DNA of 8,045 nt from Vibrio tasmaniensis 1F-187 (GTDB taxonomy: Bacteria; Pseudomonadota; Gammaproteobacteria; Enterobacterales; Vibrionaceae): positions 1 to 8,045 of the forward strand of contig NZ_AJZM02000119.1 of NCBI RefSeq assembly GCF_000272405.2. The letters run 5' to 3'. Positions within the stretch are counted from its first letter, which is position 1; the number at the start of each line of letters is the position of its first letter. The position numbers were made by a program, and so were the translations under genes. Shown here piece by piece: positions 1-6,179 of this stretch. Below the pieces are notes generated by a model. That model had not been told where the DNA came from. It was given only the letters and a program-made list of their open reading frames with translations, and did no database searches.

Positions 1-16
1 ACCGCTCTTCCGATCT
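1..16. other. Sequencing adapter remnant (Illumina paired-end adapter)
   Basis: The first 16 bases, ACCGCTCTTCCGATCT, are identical to the 3' end of the classical Illumina paired-end adapter/primer 2, as I know that sequence. On the minus strand they would append residues E-I-G-R-A to the CbiG fragment, exactly where CbiG proteins normally continue after the VITTA(S/T) motif. This is therefore vector/adapter contamination at a contig edge and not genomic DNA. Genomic sequence begins at about base 17. Confidence 0.93.
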
Positions 17-410
17 CGTGAGAAGCGGTGGTGATTACAGGAGTCGCGTTGAGTGCTTGTGAGACTTGTAACGCGATCCCATTTGCGCCACCGCGATGAC
101 CAGATAGCATAGGGATCACGAATTGGCCGTGATCGTCAATGCAGATCACGCCGGGGTCGGTGCGTTTGTCTTCTAGCAAAGGGCCGATCATTCGGCTGAC
201 AATGCCCGCAGCAAAAAAGCAGATATGGTGATCATATTGCTTAAATTGAGGAGGAAGAAAACCAGAAAGCGGCAGCGTTAACTCATCGGCTTCTGGGTAT
301 TCTTCTTGTCCAACTGGTGCAATAAAGACATCAGCAAACGGAAACGTTTTAGCTAAGCGTTTGGCTTGCCTTGCTCCGTGTAGCGTGATGGCATAAATAG
401 CGATTTTCAT
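17..410 (-). CDS. cbiG: CbiG, cobalt-precorrin-5A hydrolase (N-terminal part, cut by contig end)
   Basis: CbiG opens the ring-A acetate delta-lactone of cobalt-precorrin-5A and releases acetaldehyde, in the cytoplasmic cobalt-early B12 pathway. Only about 131 N-terminal residues are present, against roughly 330-350 for the family. I read MKIAIYAITLHGARQAKRLA at the start, then the family hallmarks: FFAAGIVSRMIGPLLEDK (about residues 65-82), DPGVICIDDHG, the LSGHRGGAN motif (102-110) and PVITTAS (124-130). This matches the N-terminal half of Salmonella CbiG in order and spacing. The ATG shares one base with the TAA stop of cbiL (TAATG), so translation is probably coupled. The gene ends at the adapter at bases 1-16. 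The last genomic codon reads His where many CbiG proteins have Asp; it abuts the artefact and should not be trusted. Identity is firm; intactness in the genome is unknown. Confidence 0.9.
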
Positions 411-1240
411 TACGCTTTACCGCCAATAGTTTTATCGATGCCATCTTTACCACTATCAGCTTTACCACCATCAAGAACGGCACATTTCTTTGATTCATTA
501 GTACCACGTAGTACGCCACGACGAGCGCGAACTGAAAGCTGAACCATAGAGAAGTAGCGGTTTTCATTCGGTACATCGCGTAGATCAGAGTAAAGCTCTT
601 GTTTCTCTGTGGTGGCATGCGACACGTAGGTTGCACAATCCAACATGTCCATCGACTCTAGTTGAGTGATCAGCTTAGGGATAACGCGACCTGCTTTGAT
701 TAACATGATGGTGTCAAAATCTTCGACTAGCTTTTCTAAACACTCGATACCCCATGTCGCAGGTACAACACAAAAACGCTCCTGACCGTCAGCAAGTGGA
801 ATTTTTGTTTGTGATGGAATAGCGGTAACTGAAGTGATACCCGGAATGATCACCGGATCAAGTTCAGGAAGTAGCTCTGTCAGTTCTTCTTGGATGTATG
901 CCCATGTGCTGTAAACCGATGGATCACCTTCGGTTGCAAATGCCACGTCTTTACCTTGCTTTAATAGTTCAACAATTGTGACGGCGGCTTTACGCCATGC
1001 AGGAACGTTGATGCTTGGGTCACGCGTCATTGGGAAATGCAAAAATAGGTATTCGCCTTTCATGCTTTCAGGGCTAACAGAACCCGCTGCAATTTGTTGA
1101 GCAAAAGAGTGGTTACTGCCCGCGTCTTTTTCTGGAAACGCGACAATGTCGACGGTGCTGAGTAGTCGGTGAGCTTTAAGTGTTAATAATTCTGGGTCTC
1201 CAGTGCCGACACCAATTGCGTACATAGTTCCTAATTTCAT
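410..1240 (-). CDS. cbiL: CbiL/CobI, (cobalt-)precorrin-2 C20-methyltransferase
   Basis: This enzyme transfers a methyl group from S-adenosylmethionine to C-20 of (cobalt-)precorrin-2, the first methylation that commits the tetrapyrrole to B12. The tetrapyrrole-methylase fold is visible: N-terminal GVGTGDPELLT loop (residues 10-20), ATEGDPSVYSTW (102-113), the IIPGITSVTA segment (131-140), and a C-terminal YFSMVQLSV strand (229-237). The protein has 276 residues against about 230-245 for usual CbiL/CobI. The excess is a Gly/Lys/Asp-rich tail of about 36 residues after VRARRG. Start: ATG at 1240 has only a weak purine-rich site (GAGAAAG). An internal ATG at 1225 has AGGA too close to be convincing. 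The gene follows cbiET after a 66-base gap with a strong stem-loop and runs into cbiG by one base. Sequence alone does not show whether metal-free or cobalt precorrin-2 is preferred; CbiD and CbiG nearby favour the cobalt form. Confidence 0.92.
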   Translation of the reverse strand: MKLGTMYAIGVGTGDPELLTLKAHRLLSTVDIVAFPEKDAGSNHSFAQQIAAGSVSPESMKGEYLFLHFPMTRDPSINVPAWRKAAVTIVELLKQGKDVAFATEGDPSVYSTWAYIQEELTELLPELDPVIIPGITSVTAIPSQTKIPLADGQERFCVVPATWGIECLEKLVEDFDTIMLIKAGRVIPKLITQLESMDMLDCATYVSHATTEKQELYSDLRDVPNENRYFSMVQLSVRARRGVLRGTNESKKCAVLDGGKADSGKDGIDKTIGGKA

Positions 1241-1282
1241 CTGTGCTTTCTCTAATTTTGTTTTTATTTAATATGTTGAGTG

Positions 1283-1306
1283 GCGCTTAATTAAAAAATT
1301 AAGCGC
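1283..1306 (-). other. Perfect 10-bp stem-loop between cbiET and cbiL
   Basis: GCGCTTAATT (1283-1292), a 4-base A loop, and AATTAAGCGC (1297-1306) form a perfect inverted repeat. In the minus-strand RNA this hairpin begins directly after the cbiET stop codon (1309-1307). No U-run follows it in the direction of transcription, so it is not a canonical intrinsic terminator. A role in mRNA 3'-end protection, processing or partial attenuation within the operon is an inference. On the plus strand it is followed by a moderately T-rich stretch, but I see no plus-strand gene that would need a terminator. Confidence 0.7.
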
Positions 1307-2605
1307 TTATTTCTGAATAAACGGCTTGGTAAAAATAAATAAGTGAATCGGATTTTCTGATTGATAACGGGTGTAGTGAGCGAGTGGTACGCCTGTTGAT
1401 ATAGAGACCAGTTGAACCTGTGTCGGAGCATCGCTGTCTTTACTCCATTGATGAAGTTCGCAAACTGAATCGACAGTCACGGCAGAACCGATCACGACGC
1501 CTCCCGGTTTTATTGCTGACCAACAGAAATCTAAAATGGTGTGCATGTTGCCGCGGCTTCCACCAATAAAAATACTGTCTGGCTGAGGCAAGGTGTCGAG
1601 CTGCATTGGGGCTTTATCTCGAATCAGTTGTACGTTGTCGGTACCGTGCGCTCTAAAGTTAGCCTCGACCGACTCATAACATTCTTGGTTTGATTCAATG
1701 GTGAAGACTTGTCCTTGATAGCACTGTTTAGCGGCTTCTATCGCAATAGAACCTGAGCCTGTGCCTATATCCCACACCACAGATCTTGGTTGAATACGCA
1801 TACTTGCTAACGCTAAGTGACGAACGGGCTGTTTGGTAATTAAGCCGCGCTTAGGCATGCGCTTCATGAAGTCATCATCGTTGGCGTATTGGCCCAATTC
1901 ACCCCACGCATGAGGTAGCGTTCGGTGCAGTACCATTACATTGAGCGTAGAGAAGTCGTCGGAACTTTTTAGTGCGAGGTCTTCGAGAGTCCACTGGCTT
2001 ATCTTTTCGTCGGTGCCACCTAAGTTCTCACATACCCAAGCCGTCCAACCTTGTTGATTAAATTCGACTAAGTGTTTCGCAATACGAGCTGGGTTGTTTT
2101 GAACATCGGTTAGCAAGCAGTAGCTAGTTCCCCATTGCATTTGGCTTGCGATACCTTTAATGCCATCGTAATGCTGCTTTCTTCCATGTAGTGAAATTGC
2201 TTTGGTTTCTTGCCATGCAATGCCGACTCGGCTGCAAGCGAGTTGCATTGAACAAGGGGAGGGAATAAAGCGCACTTCATCATTAGGCAGTTTTTTTAAC
2301 AACGATTCGCCGATGCCAAAGAACAATGGGTCGCCAGAAGCTAATACGACGACGCCGCCTTCCTCGCATTCATCAAGCAACTTAGCGAACCAAGATTGAT
2401 AGCCTTCTTTCATCGATAAGCGTTGACCTTTGAATTGGGGAAACCAATCCAATAGTCGGTCGTTACCTGCAACAACGCGTGCAGATTCAACTGCATTAAC
2501 AGCTCGACTGGTTAGGCTTAAACACCCATCTTCGGGTACTCCGACTACCGTGATAGCCGATTGATAGCAATCGATAATCTGAGAGTGAGTACTTACATTA
2601 TTCAT
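1307..2605 (-). CDS. cbiET: CbiET/CobL, bifunctional precorrin C5,C15-methyltransferase (decarboxylating)
   Basis: This is a fusion of CbiE and CbiT that methylates C-5 and C-15 of the corrin precursor and removes the C-12 acetate carboxylate, using S-adenosylmethionine. Residues about 17-230 form a CbiE-type tetrapyrrole methylase: ITVVGVPEDG (18-27), the VVLASGDPLFFGIG stretch (86-99), IPSPCSMQLACSRVG (114-128) and SLHGRK (138-143). Residues about 246-432 form a CbiT-type Rossmann methyltransferase: MPKRGLITKQPVR (250-262), the S-adenosylmethionine-binding loop DIGTGSGSIAIE (279-290), the acidic end of strand two TIES (302-305), and IFIGGSRG (345-352). The length of 432 fits CobL (about 400-430). 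The start ATG overlaps the cbiC stop codon by four bases (ATGA), so coupled translation is likely and no strong ribosome binding site is seen. A stem-loop follows the stop directly. Other bacteria encode CbiE and CbiT separately; here the two steps are locked together. Confidence 0.94.
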   Translation of the reverse strand: MNNVSTHSQIIDCYQSAITVVGVPEDGCLSLTSRAVNAVESARVVAGNDRLLDWFPQFKGQRLSMKEGYQSWFAKLLDECEEGGVVVLASGDPLFFGIGESLLKKLPNDEVRFIPSPCSMQLACSRVGIAWQETKAISLHGRKQHYDGIKGIASQMQWGTSYCLLTDVQNNPARIAKHLVEFNQQGWTAWVCENLGGTDEKISQWTLEDLALKSSDDFSTLNVMVLHRTLPHAWGELGQYANDDDFMKRMPKRGLITKQPVRHLALASMRIQPRSVVWDIGTGSGSIAIEAAKQCYQGQVFTIESNQECYESVEANFRAHGTDNVQLIRDKAPMQLDTLPQPDSIFIGGSRGNMHTILDFCWSAIKPGGVVIGSAVTVDSVCELHQWSKDSDAPTQVQLVSISTGVPLAHYTRYQSENPIHLFIFTKPFIQK

Positions 2606-3261
2606 TTTACTGACTCAGCAAGTAGGGCGTGAATAGTCGATACCACTAACGGGCTGCCACCTTTACGGCCTAGGCTGGCAATGTAAGGCACTGTGTTTTG
2701 TTCGGTTAATGCTTGCTTCGATTCATCTGCTTTTACGAAACCAACAGGAATGCCAATGATCAATGCAGGTTTTGCTTCGCCTGCTTCTATCATGCGCAAT
2801 AGCTCAAGTAATGCGGTAGGCGCATTGCCTACACCTATGATAGAGCCGTCGAGTAGGTCGTTATCGCGGGCATAACGCATTGAGTGAATAGCACGTGTTT
2901 CTCCTGTCTCTTTGGCCGTGCTAATGACGTCTGGATGGCTAATGAAGCACTGTGCTTTATTGCCGTAAGCGTTGAGGCGAGTTTGGTTTAAACCTGTCAC
3001 GATCATGCTGACATCGGTAATGATGTTGGCACCGTTTTTTAAAGCGGTAATGGCAGACTCAATCGCGTTGTCGCTGAATTGATATAATTTAGCGTATTCA
3101 AAATCACCCGTAGTATGAATGGCACGACGAACCACATTCCATTCACCTTGATTGAAGTTATGTCCCCCATGGAGAGTTTCTATTTCTTCATCGATGATAG
3201 AGAAAGAGTTACTTTCAATTTGACGGCCTTGCTTGGTCATTTGACGCATATCGTTAGTCAT
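2602..3261 (-). CDS. cbiC: CbiC/CobH, (cobalt-)precorrin-8X methylmutase
   Basis: This enzyme moves the methyl group from C-11 to C-12 and yields (hydrogeno/cob)yrinate. It shows the characteristic series: WNVVRRAIHTTGDFEYA with the presumed catalytic His in RAIHTTGD (residue 49 from the start chosen here), GANIITDVSMIVTGLN, the TRAIHSMRYA segment, GSIIGVGNAPTALLELL, ALIIGIPVGFVKADESK, and the C-terminal GRKGGSPLVVSTIHAL. I chose the ATG at 3261 (219 residues, near the usual 205-225) because AAGGAA lies six bases upstream of it. An in-frame ATG at 3279 would add six residues and sits two bases after the cbiD stop, but has no ribosome binding site of its own. The 3' end overlaps cbiET by four bases. 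Identity is very secure; the start is less so. Confidence 0.94.
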   Translation of the reverse strand: MTNDMRQMTKQGRQIESNSFSIIDEEIETLHGGHNFNQGEWNVVRRAIHTTGDFEYAKLYQFSDNAIESAITALKNGANIITDVSMIVTGLNQTRLNAYGNKAQCFISHPDVISTAKETGETRAIHSMRYARDNDLLDGSIIGVGNAPTALLELLRMIEAGEAKPALIIGIPVGFVKADESKQALTEQNTVPYIASLGRKGGSPLVVSTIHALLAESVK

Positions 3262-3267
3262 GGAGTT

Positions 3268-3273
3268 TTCCTT
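3268..3273 (-). promoter_or_regulatory. Ribosome binding site deciding the cbiC start
   Basis: On the minus strand AAGGAA is followed by six bases (AACTCC) and then the ATG at 3261. This is the best Shine-Dalgarno match between the cbiD stop and the conserved part of CbiC. It favours the shorter start over the ATG at 3279. Confidence 0.6.
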
Positions 3274-3281
3274 GTTCATGC

Positions 3282-4466
3282 TTATTCATCATGAAAGTGA
3301 GTGTTGGTATCACTTCCTTTTGAGCAGAGATGTTCTGCTAATAGATCGCCGTTAAAATCGATCAATTTGAATTCAATGCTGACGTGATGTTTGACATACA
3401 CAGCAGCGTGCTCTGCAGCTTGTTTGCAGAGCAAGGTAAGAAAGTCGTAATTGGGAATCTCTTGGCCCGGTTGGGCTTCTTTCCATGTATCGAGTACGTG
3501 GCGGCCTGTGTTGGCTTGGCTAACAGCTTCGGCAAACTCACTCGATGCACCCGATTGAATGGCGAGGTCGGCCAGCAATGAAAAGTCGATAGCTTTACCG
3601 GATACGTGAGTCATCATGTGCCCAGCGACCATCTTGCCGAGTTTGCCTATCATGGCGACGACGGTGATTTTGCTCACTTGATAACGTTTTGCTGCGCGCA
3701 GTCCGACCCCAACAAAATCACCCGCTTGGATAAAACACATCGAGTCATAACTTGGTAGCATGGCCATCGCTGACTTTTCGGTTCGAGATCCTGTCGTGAG
3801 AACCAAGTGGTTTTGGCCATTTTGTTTCGCTATTTGTACCGATTGACGCACTGATGCTGAAAACGCTGAAGTGGAGTAGGGTTTTACCGTTCCGCGTGTC
3901 CCGAGAATGGAAATACCACCGATTAAACCGAGTCTTGGCCCAATGGTTTCCTTGGCTCGCTCTTCTCCATCTGGGACGCAAATTTCCAGTGATATACCGA
4001 CGTGTTTTTTCTGTTGACTGGTCGCTTGGTTCCATTCCAAAGTCACCATATCGAGAATGTTTTTTCGAGGAACGGGATTAATCGCCGCCTGACCGACGGG
4101 AAGTTCTAATCCGGGTAGAGTCACACGAGCTACGCCAACACCCCCATCGATGTGAAAACCGGGCTCTGAATGCCAGCGGGCAATACTCTGAATATGGGCT
4201 TCGTGGGTACAATCAGGATCGTCCCCTGCATCTTTAACAATGCTGGCGGTCACCGCATCGTTGGATGTTTGGATAAACGCAACCTTAAACGTAGCGGGCT
4301 CACCATTAGGTAGAGTGATGGAGATATAGTCAGGCTTTTGTCCGGTTAATAGTGTTTGAACTGCCGCTCTGCTTGCTGCAGCTGCGCACGCTCCGGTGGT
4401 AAACCCACTGCGGAGATCGGACTTATTTTTGGATCGTTTAACTTTTGTGACCACAGTATTCTTCAT
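3282..4466 (-). CDS. cbiD: CbiD, cobalt-precorrin-5B C1-methyltransferase
   Basis: CbiD methylates C-1 of the ring after CbiG has opened the lactone; it belongs to the cobalt-early route. Family marks in order: LRSGFTTGACAAAASRAA (residues 18-35), ITLPNGEPATF (50-60), VKDAGDDPDCTH (77-88), DGGVGVARVTLPGL (107-120), VGQAAINPVPRKNI (124-137), LGLIGGISILGTRGTVKPYS (179-198), then LTTGSRTEKSAMAMLPSYD and GDFVGVGLRAAKR further on. The length of 394 is within the family range (about 350-400), slightly long through a basic N-terminal stretch of some 17 residues before the conserved LRSGFTTGA. The frame is closed by a TAG codon immediately before the ATG, so the start cannot lie upstream; a GTG at 4454 is possible. 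No convincing ribosome binding site precedes the ATG; instead a small hairpin sits there, which fits control by the riboswitch just upstream. It is the first gene of the riboswitch-led cbi block. Confidence 0.95.
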   Translation of the reverse strand: MKNTVVTKVKRSKNKSDLRSGFTTGACAAAASRAAVQTLLTGQKPDYISITLPNGEPATFKVAFIQTSNDAVTASIVKDAGDDPDCTHEAHIQSIARWHSEPGFHIDGGVGVARVTLPGLELPVGQAAINPVPRKNILDMVTLEWNQATSQQKKHVGISLEICVPDGEERAKETIGPRLGLIGGISILGTRGTVKPYSTSAFSASVRQSVQIAKQNGQNHLVLTTGSRTEKSAMAMLPSYDSMCFIQAGDFVGVGLRAAKRYQVSKITVVAMIGKLGKMVAGHMMTHVSGKAIDFSLLADLAIQSGASSEFAEAVSQANTGRHVLDTWKEAQPGQEIPNYDFLTLLCKQAAEHAAVYVKHHVSIEFKLIDFNGDLLAEHLCSKGSDTNTHFHDE

Positions 4467-4477
4467 CTACGTTTTAG

Positions 4478-4491
4478 GTATTGACGAATAC
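4478..4491 (-). promoter_or_regulatory. Candidate expression-platform hairpin before cbiD
   Basis: GTATT and AATAC (4487-4491 and 4478-4482 on the plus strand) form a perfect 5-bp stem with a 4-base loop, ending 11 bases before the cbiD ATG at 4466. The hexamer at 4486-4491 (minus-strand GTATTC) is also complementary to GAATAC inside the B12 box (4562-4567) and to GAATAC in codons 2-4 of cbiD (4456-4461). Competition among these pairings could couple ligand binding to translation initiation. A second 6-bp hairpin lies at 4501-4515 (CCTTGT/ACAAGG, 3-base loop) with no U-run after it. The switching role is inference. Confidence 0.4.
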
Positions 4492-4554
4492 AGAGCGTTC
4501 CCTTGTTAGACAAGGTATGGATGGTGTTGAGTTTTCCCGCTCGATATTCATGTG

Positions 4555-4715
4555 TGTCCAGGTATTCTGACTTACGATGTTGAGGTTCTCATTGCGCTTT
4601 ACTCCTTCCCAAGTCGTGTGACTCAGTGGCTTGTAAAGGGCTCATCGCTTACAGCTGCGGGTACAGTTCAGGAGTTACACCTGATTCCCTGATGTGACGT
4701 TATACTTCGATATCT
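4555..4715 (-). promoter_or_regulatory. Cobalamin riboswitch (AdoCbl/B12 element)
   Basis: The minus strand carries the conserved B12-element blocks in order: AGGGAATCAGG (4690-4680) with the stem TCAGG/CCTGA around a short loop, CGCAGCTGTAAGC (4659-4647), GCCACTG (4630-4624), GGGAAGGAGT (4610-4601), and the B12 box AAGTCAGAATACCTG (4573-4559). Order and spacing match the cobalamin riboswitch family. Ligand binding is expected to repress the downstream gene, here cbiD and the genes after it. The 5' closing arm is not clear. A possible partner of the B12-box CCTGG is TCAGG at 4722-4718, which lies inside the last codons of the phosphatase gene. The riboswitch therefore abuts or overlaps the end of that gene (stop at 4702-4700). 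Whether it acts on initiation or termination is unsettled; I see no U-run terminator after it. Boundaries are approximate. Confidence 0.9.
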
Positions 4716-5164
4716 ATCCTGAGGATTTCTCCGTTGTTTGGTGTTTCTATTATTTGCTTTGGTGTCCCTAAACTGGCTAATGTTTTTATCCAGTCGCCAT
4801 GTCCGAGCAGCAAAATAGGGTTCTCATTGTTGTGGTGACGAGAAACTCGTTGGATCCACTGAATCGCCATTGTTCTTCGTTGCTGTTCTGAATCGAACTC
4901 ACTGAGCTCCATTTGAGAAATGACGGGCACTTTCAGGTAGCGTGCGATGGTTTTAGCACTGGAAATCGCACGGCCTAATTGACTGGTGTAAATAGCATTG
5001 AGGGTCAATGATTTTTGAGTTGCAAGATAACGACCGACGTTATGCATCTGTCGTTTGCCTTTCATTGTCAGAGGGCTATCCAGTTGATTCTGTGCTTTGC
5101 CTATTCGATTCCATTCGGTTTCGCCATGACGAATCGCAATGATGGTGAAGCGTTCAGCTTTCAT
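4700..5164 (-). CDS. Compact histidine phosphatase, possible alpha-ribazole phosphatase (CobC-like)
   Basis: This belongs to the histidine phosphatase (phosphoglycerate-mutase-like) superfamily. It has the phosphohistidine motif IRHGETEWN (residues 11-19, His13), DSPLTMKGKRQ (29-39), the conserved Ser-x-Leu-x-Arg-Ala segment SQLGRA (61-66), and a second catalytic His in LLLGHGDW (118-125, His122). The B12 context suggests dephosphorylation of alpha-ribazole-5'-phosphate (or adenosylcobalamin-phosphate) in nucleotide-loop assembly, the CobC job. At 154 residues it is clearly shorter than typical CobC (about 200). The block between Glu89 (in ELSEF, candidate acid) and His122 is only some 33 residues, and the usual G-x-W-E-G sequence after that Glu is missing. 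The ATG lies 11 bases inside the permease gene, with GGAG seven bases upstream. The gene ends where the riboswitch begins. Alternative: a general phosphatase of unknown substrate. Family sure, function tentative. Confidence 0.75.
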   Translation of the reverse strand: MKAERFTIIAIRHGETEWNRIGKAQNQLDSPLTMKGKRQMHNVGRYLATQKSLTLNAIYTSQLGRAISSAKTIARYLKVPVISQMELSEFDSEQQRRTMAIQWIQRVSRHHNNENPILLLGHGDWIKTLASLGTPKQIIETPNNGEILRIDIEV

Positions 5165-6179
5165 TACTTTTCTCCATCAAAATGGAAACAATGAATAGTG
5201 CGCCAAATGCGGTGGTGACAACACCAAGAGGCAGTTCTTGAGGAGCAACTAAGGTTCTCGCCAAAATATCACTTAATAGCATAAGCAAAGCCCCAATCAG
5301 CCCTGAAGTGATGAGTAATTTTTTGTGTAATGGGCCGATGATTTTCTTCGCGATATGAGGAACCATCAAGCCAATAAATCCGACAACTCCGATGATAGAA
5401 ACAAAACATGCCGTTGCAAAAGCGCAGACAATAAAGACACCGCTTTGCAGGCGTTTTGTGTCTACGCCCATGGTTTGTGCTACGTCGTCTCCTGCAAGTA
5501 AACAATCTAACTGGCGATGTTTTAATATACCTAGGGCTATCAAGGCGATAAGTCCAGCAAGCACAATTAGCACATTGTCCCAGCGTGCGTTTCCTAGGCC
5601 TCCTAGCGACCAAAATAGAATCGAATGGGCAGCGCGTTGATCACCATGGAAGACCAAGAAGTTAGTCAAGGCTGTAAATAAAAATGAAATAGCCAACCCG
5701 GCTAAAACAATTTGAGAAGACGCTTGCCCATCCACTTTTCTGACTAGAAATAGCACTGCCGAAGCCGAGATTATTCCACCGATAAAAGCGGCGAGTGGAA
5801 GTGTCCAAATGCCGATAGCGCTGCCGATGACTGTAATCACAAAGACTGCTCCAGTTGCGGCACCGGATGACAATCCAAAAATGAAAGGGTCGGCAAGATC
5901 GTTTTTTGTCACGGTTTGTAATAACGCCCCAACAATACCTAACCCAGCACCGCAAATAATAGCGATGATTGTTCTAGGTAAGCGCAGGTGCAGTACCACT
6001 TGATCTATCGGTGAGTCGATCTGTTGACTCATCGCCGCTGAAAAAATCGTAGCGACTTGTGCAAAAGATAGCTGAACGCTGCCTAAACTCAGAGAAAACA
6101 TCGCTAAGAGGGCAAAAACAGAACTGAATACGCAGGTGTTCAGTGCGGTTCGGTTCAGGTTAGTACTAAGACTTGTCAT
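5154..6179 (-). CDS. FecCD-family ABC transporter permease (BtuC-like)
   Basis: This is the inner-membrane permease of a type II importer for B12, haem or siderophore-like ligands. The chain is strongly hydrophobic, with about ten predicted helices. Family marks are LRLPRTIIAIICGAGLGIVG followed by ALLQTVTKNDLADPFIFGLS near the N-terminus, the cytoplasmic coupling loop DDVAQTMGVD, and IIGVVGFIGLMVPHIAKKI in the C-terminal third. From the ATG at 6179 it has 341 residues, close to the usual 320-350. A TTG at 6212 would add 11 residues and overlap the upstream gene by 47 bases; neither has a strong ribosome binding site, so I prefer the ATG (14-base overlap with the binding-protein gene). Its 3' end overlaps the phosphatase gene by 11 bases. 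Neighbouring B12 genes suggest corrinoid as substrate, but FecCD permeases cannot be assigned a ligand from sequence alone. Confidence 0.88.
   Translation of the reverse strand: MTSLSTNLNRTALNTCVFSSVFALLAMFSLSLGSVQLSFAQVATIFSAAMSQQIDSPIDQVVLHLRLPRTIIAIICGAGLGIVGALLQTVTKNDLADPFIFGLSSGAATGAVFVITVIGSAIGIWTLPLAAFIGGIISASAVLFLVRKVDGQASSQIVLAGLAISFLFTALTNFLVFHGDQRAAHSILFWSLGGLGNARWDNVLIVLAGLIALIALGILKHRQLDCLLAGDDVAQTMGVDTKRLQSGVFIVCAFATACFVSIIGVVGFIGLMVPHIAKKIIGPLHKKLLITSGLIGALLMLLSDILARTLVAPQELPLGVVTTAFGALFIVSILMEKSNES

Noticed and set aside
349..636. Minus-strand frame of 95 residues spanning the cbiL-cbiG junction
   Set aside because: It is out of frame with both conserved proteins, which explain the same bases fully.
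3384..4081. Open frames on the plus strand and in other minus frames across cbiD
   Set aside because: They lie antisense or out of frame within a gene with clear CbiD motifs along its whole length, have no family resemblance and no ribosome binding sites; they are shadows.
4501..4515. Hairpin CCTTGT/ACAAGG as a rho-independent terminator after the riboswitch
   Set aside because: The stem is only 6 bp and no U-run follows it in the minus direction (the next bases are GAACGCTCTG), so a terminator call is not supported; kept only as a possible part of the expression platform.
4700..4715. TATAAC at the phosphatase stop as a -10 box for the cbi genes
   Set aside because: No acceptable -35 hexamer lies 16-18 bases upstream, and a start there would omit the 5' arm I would expect the riboswitch to need.
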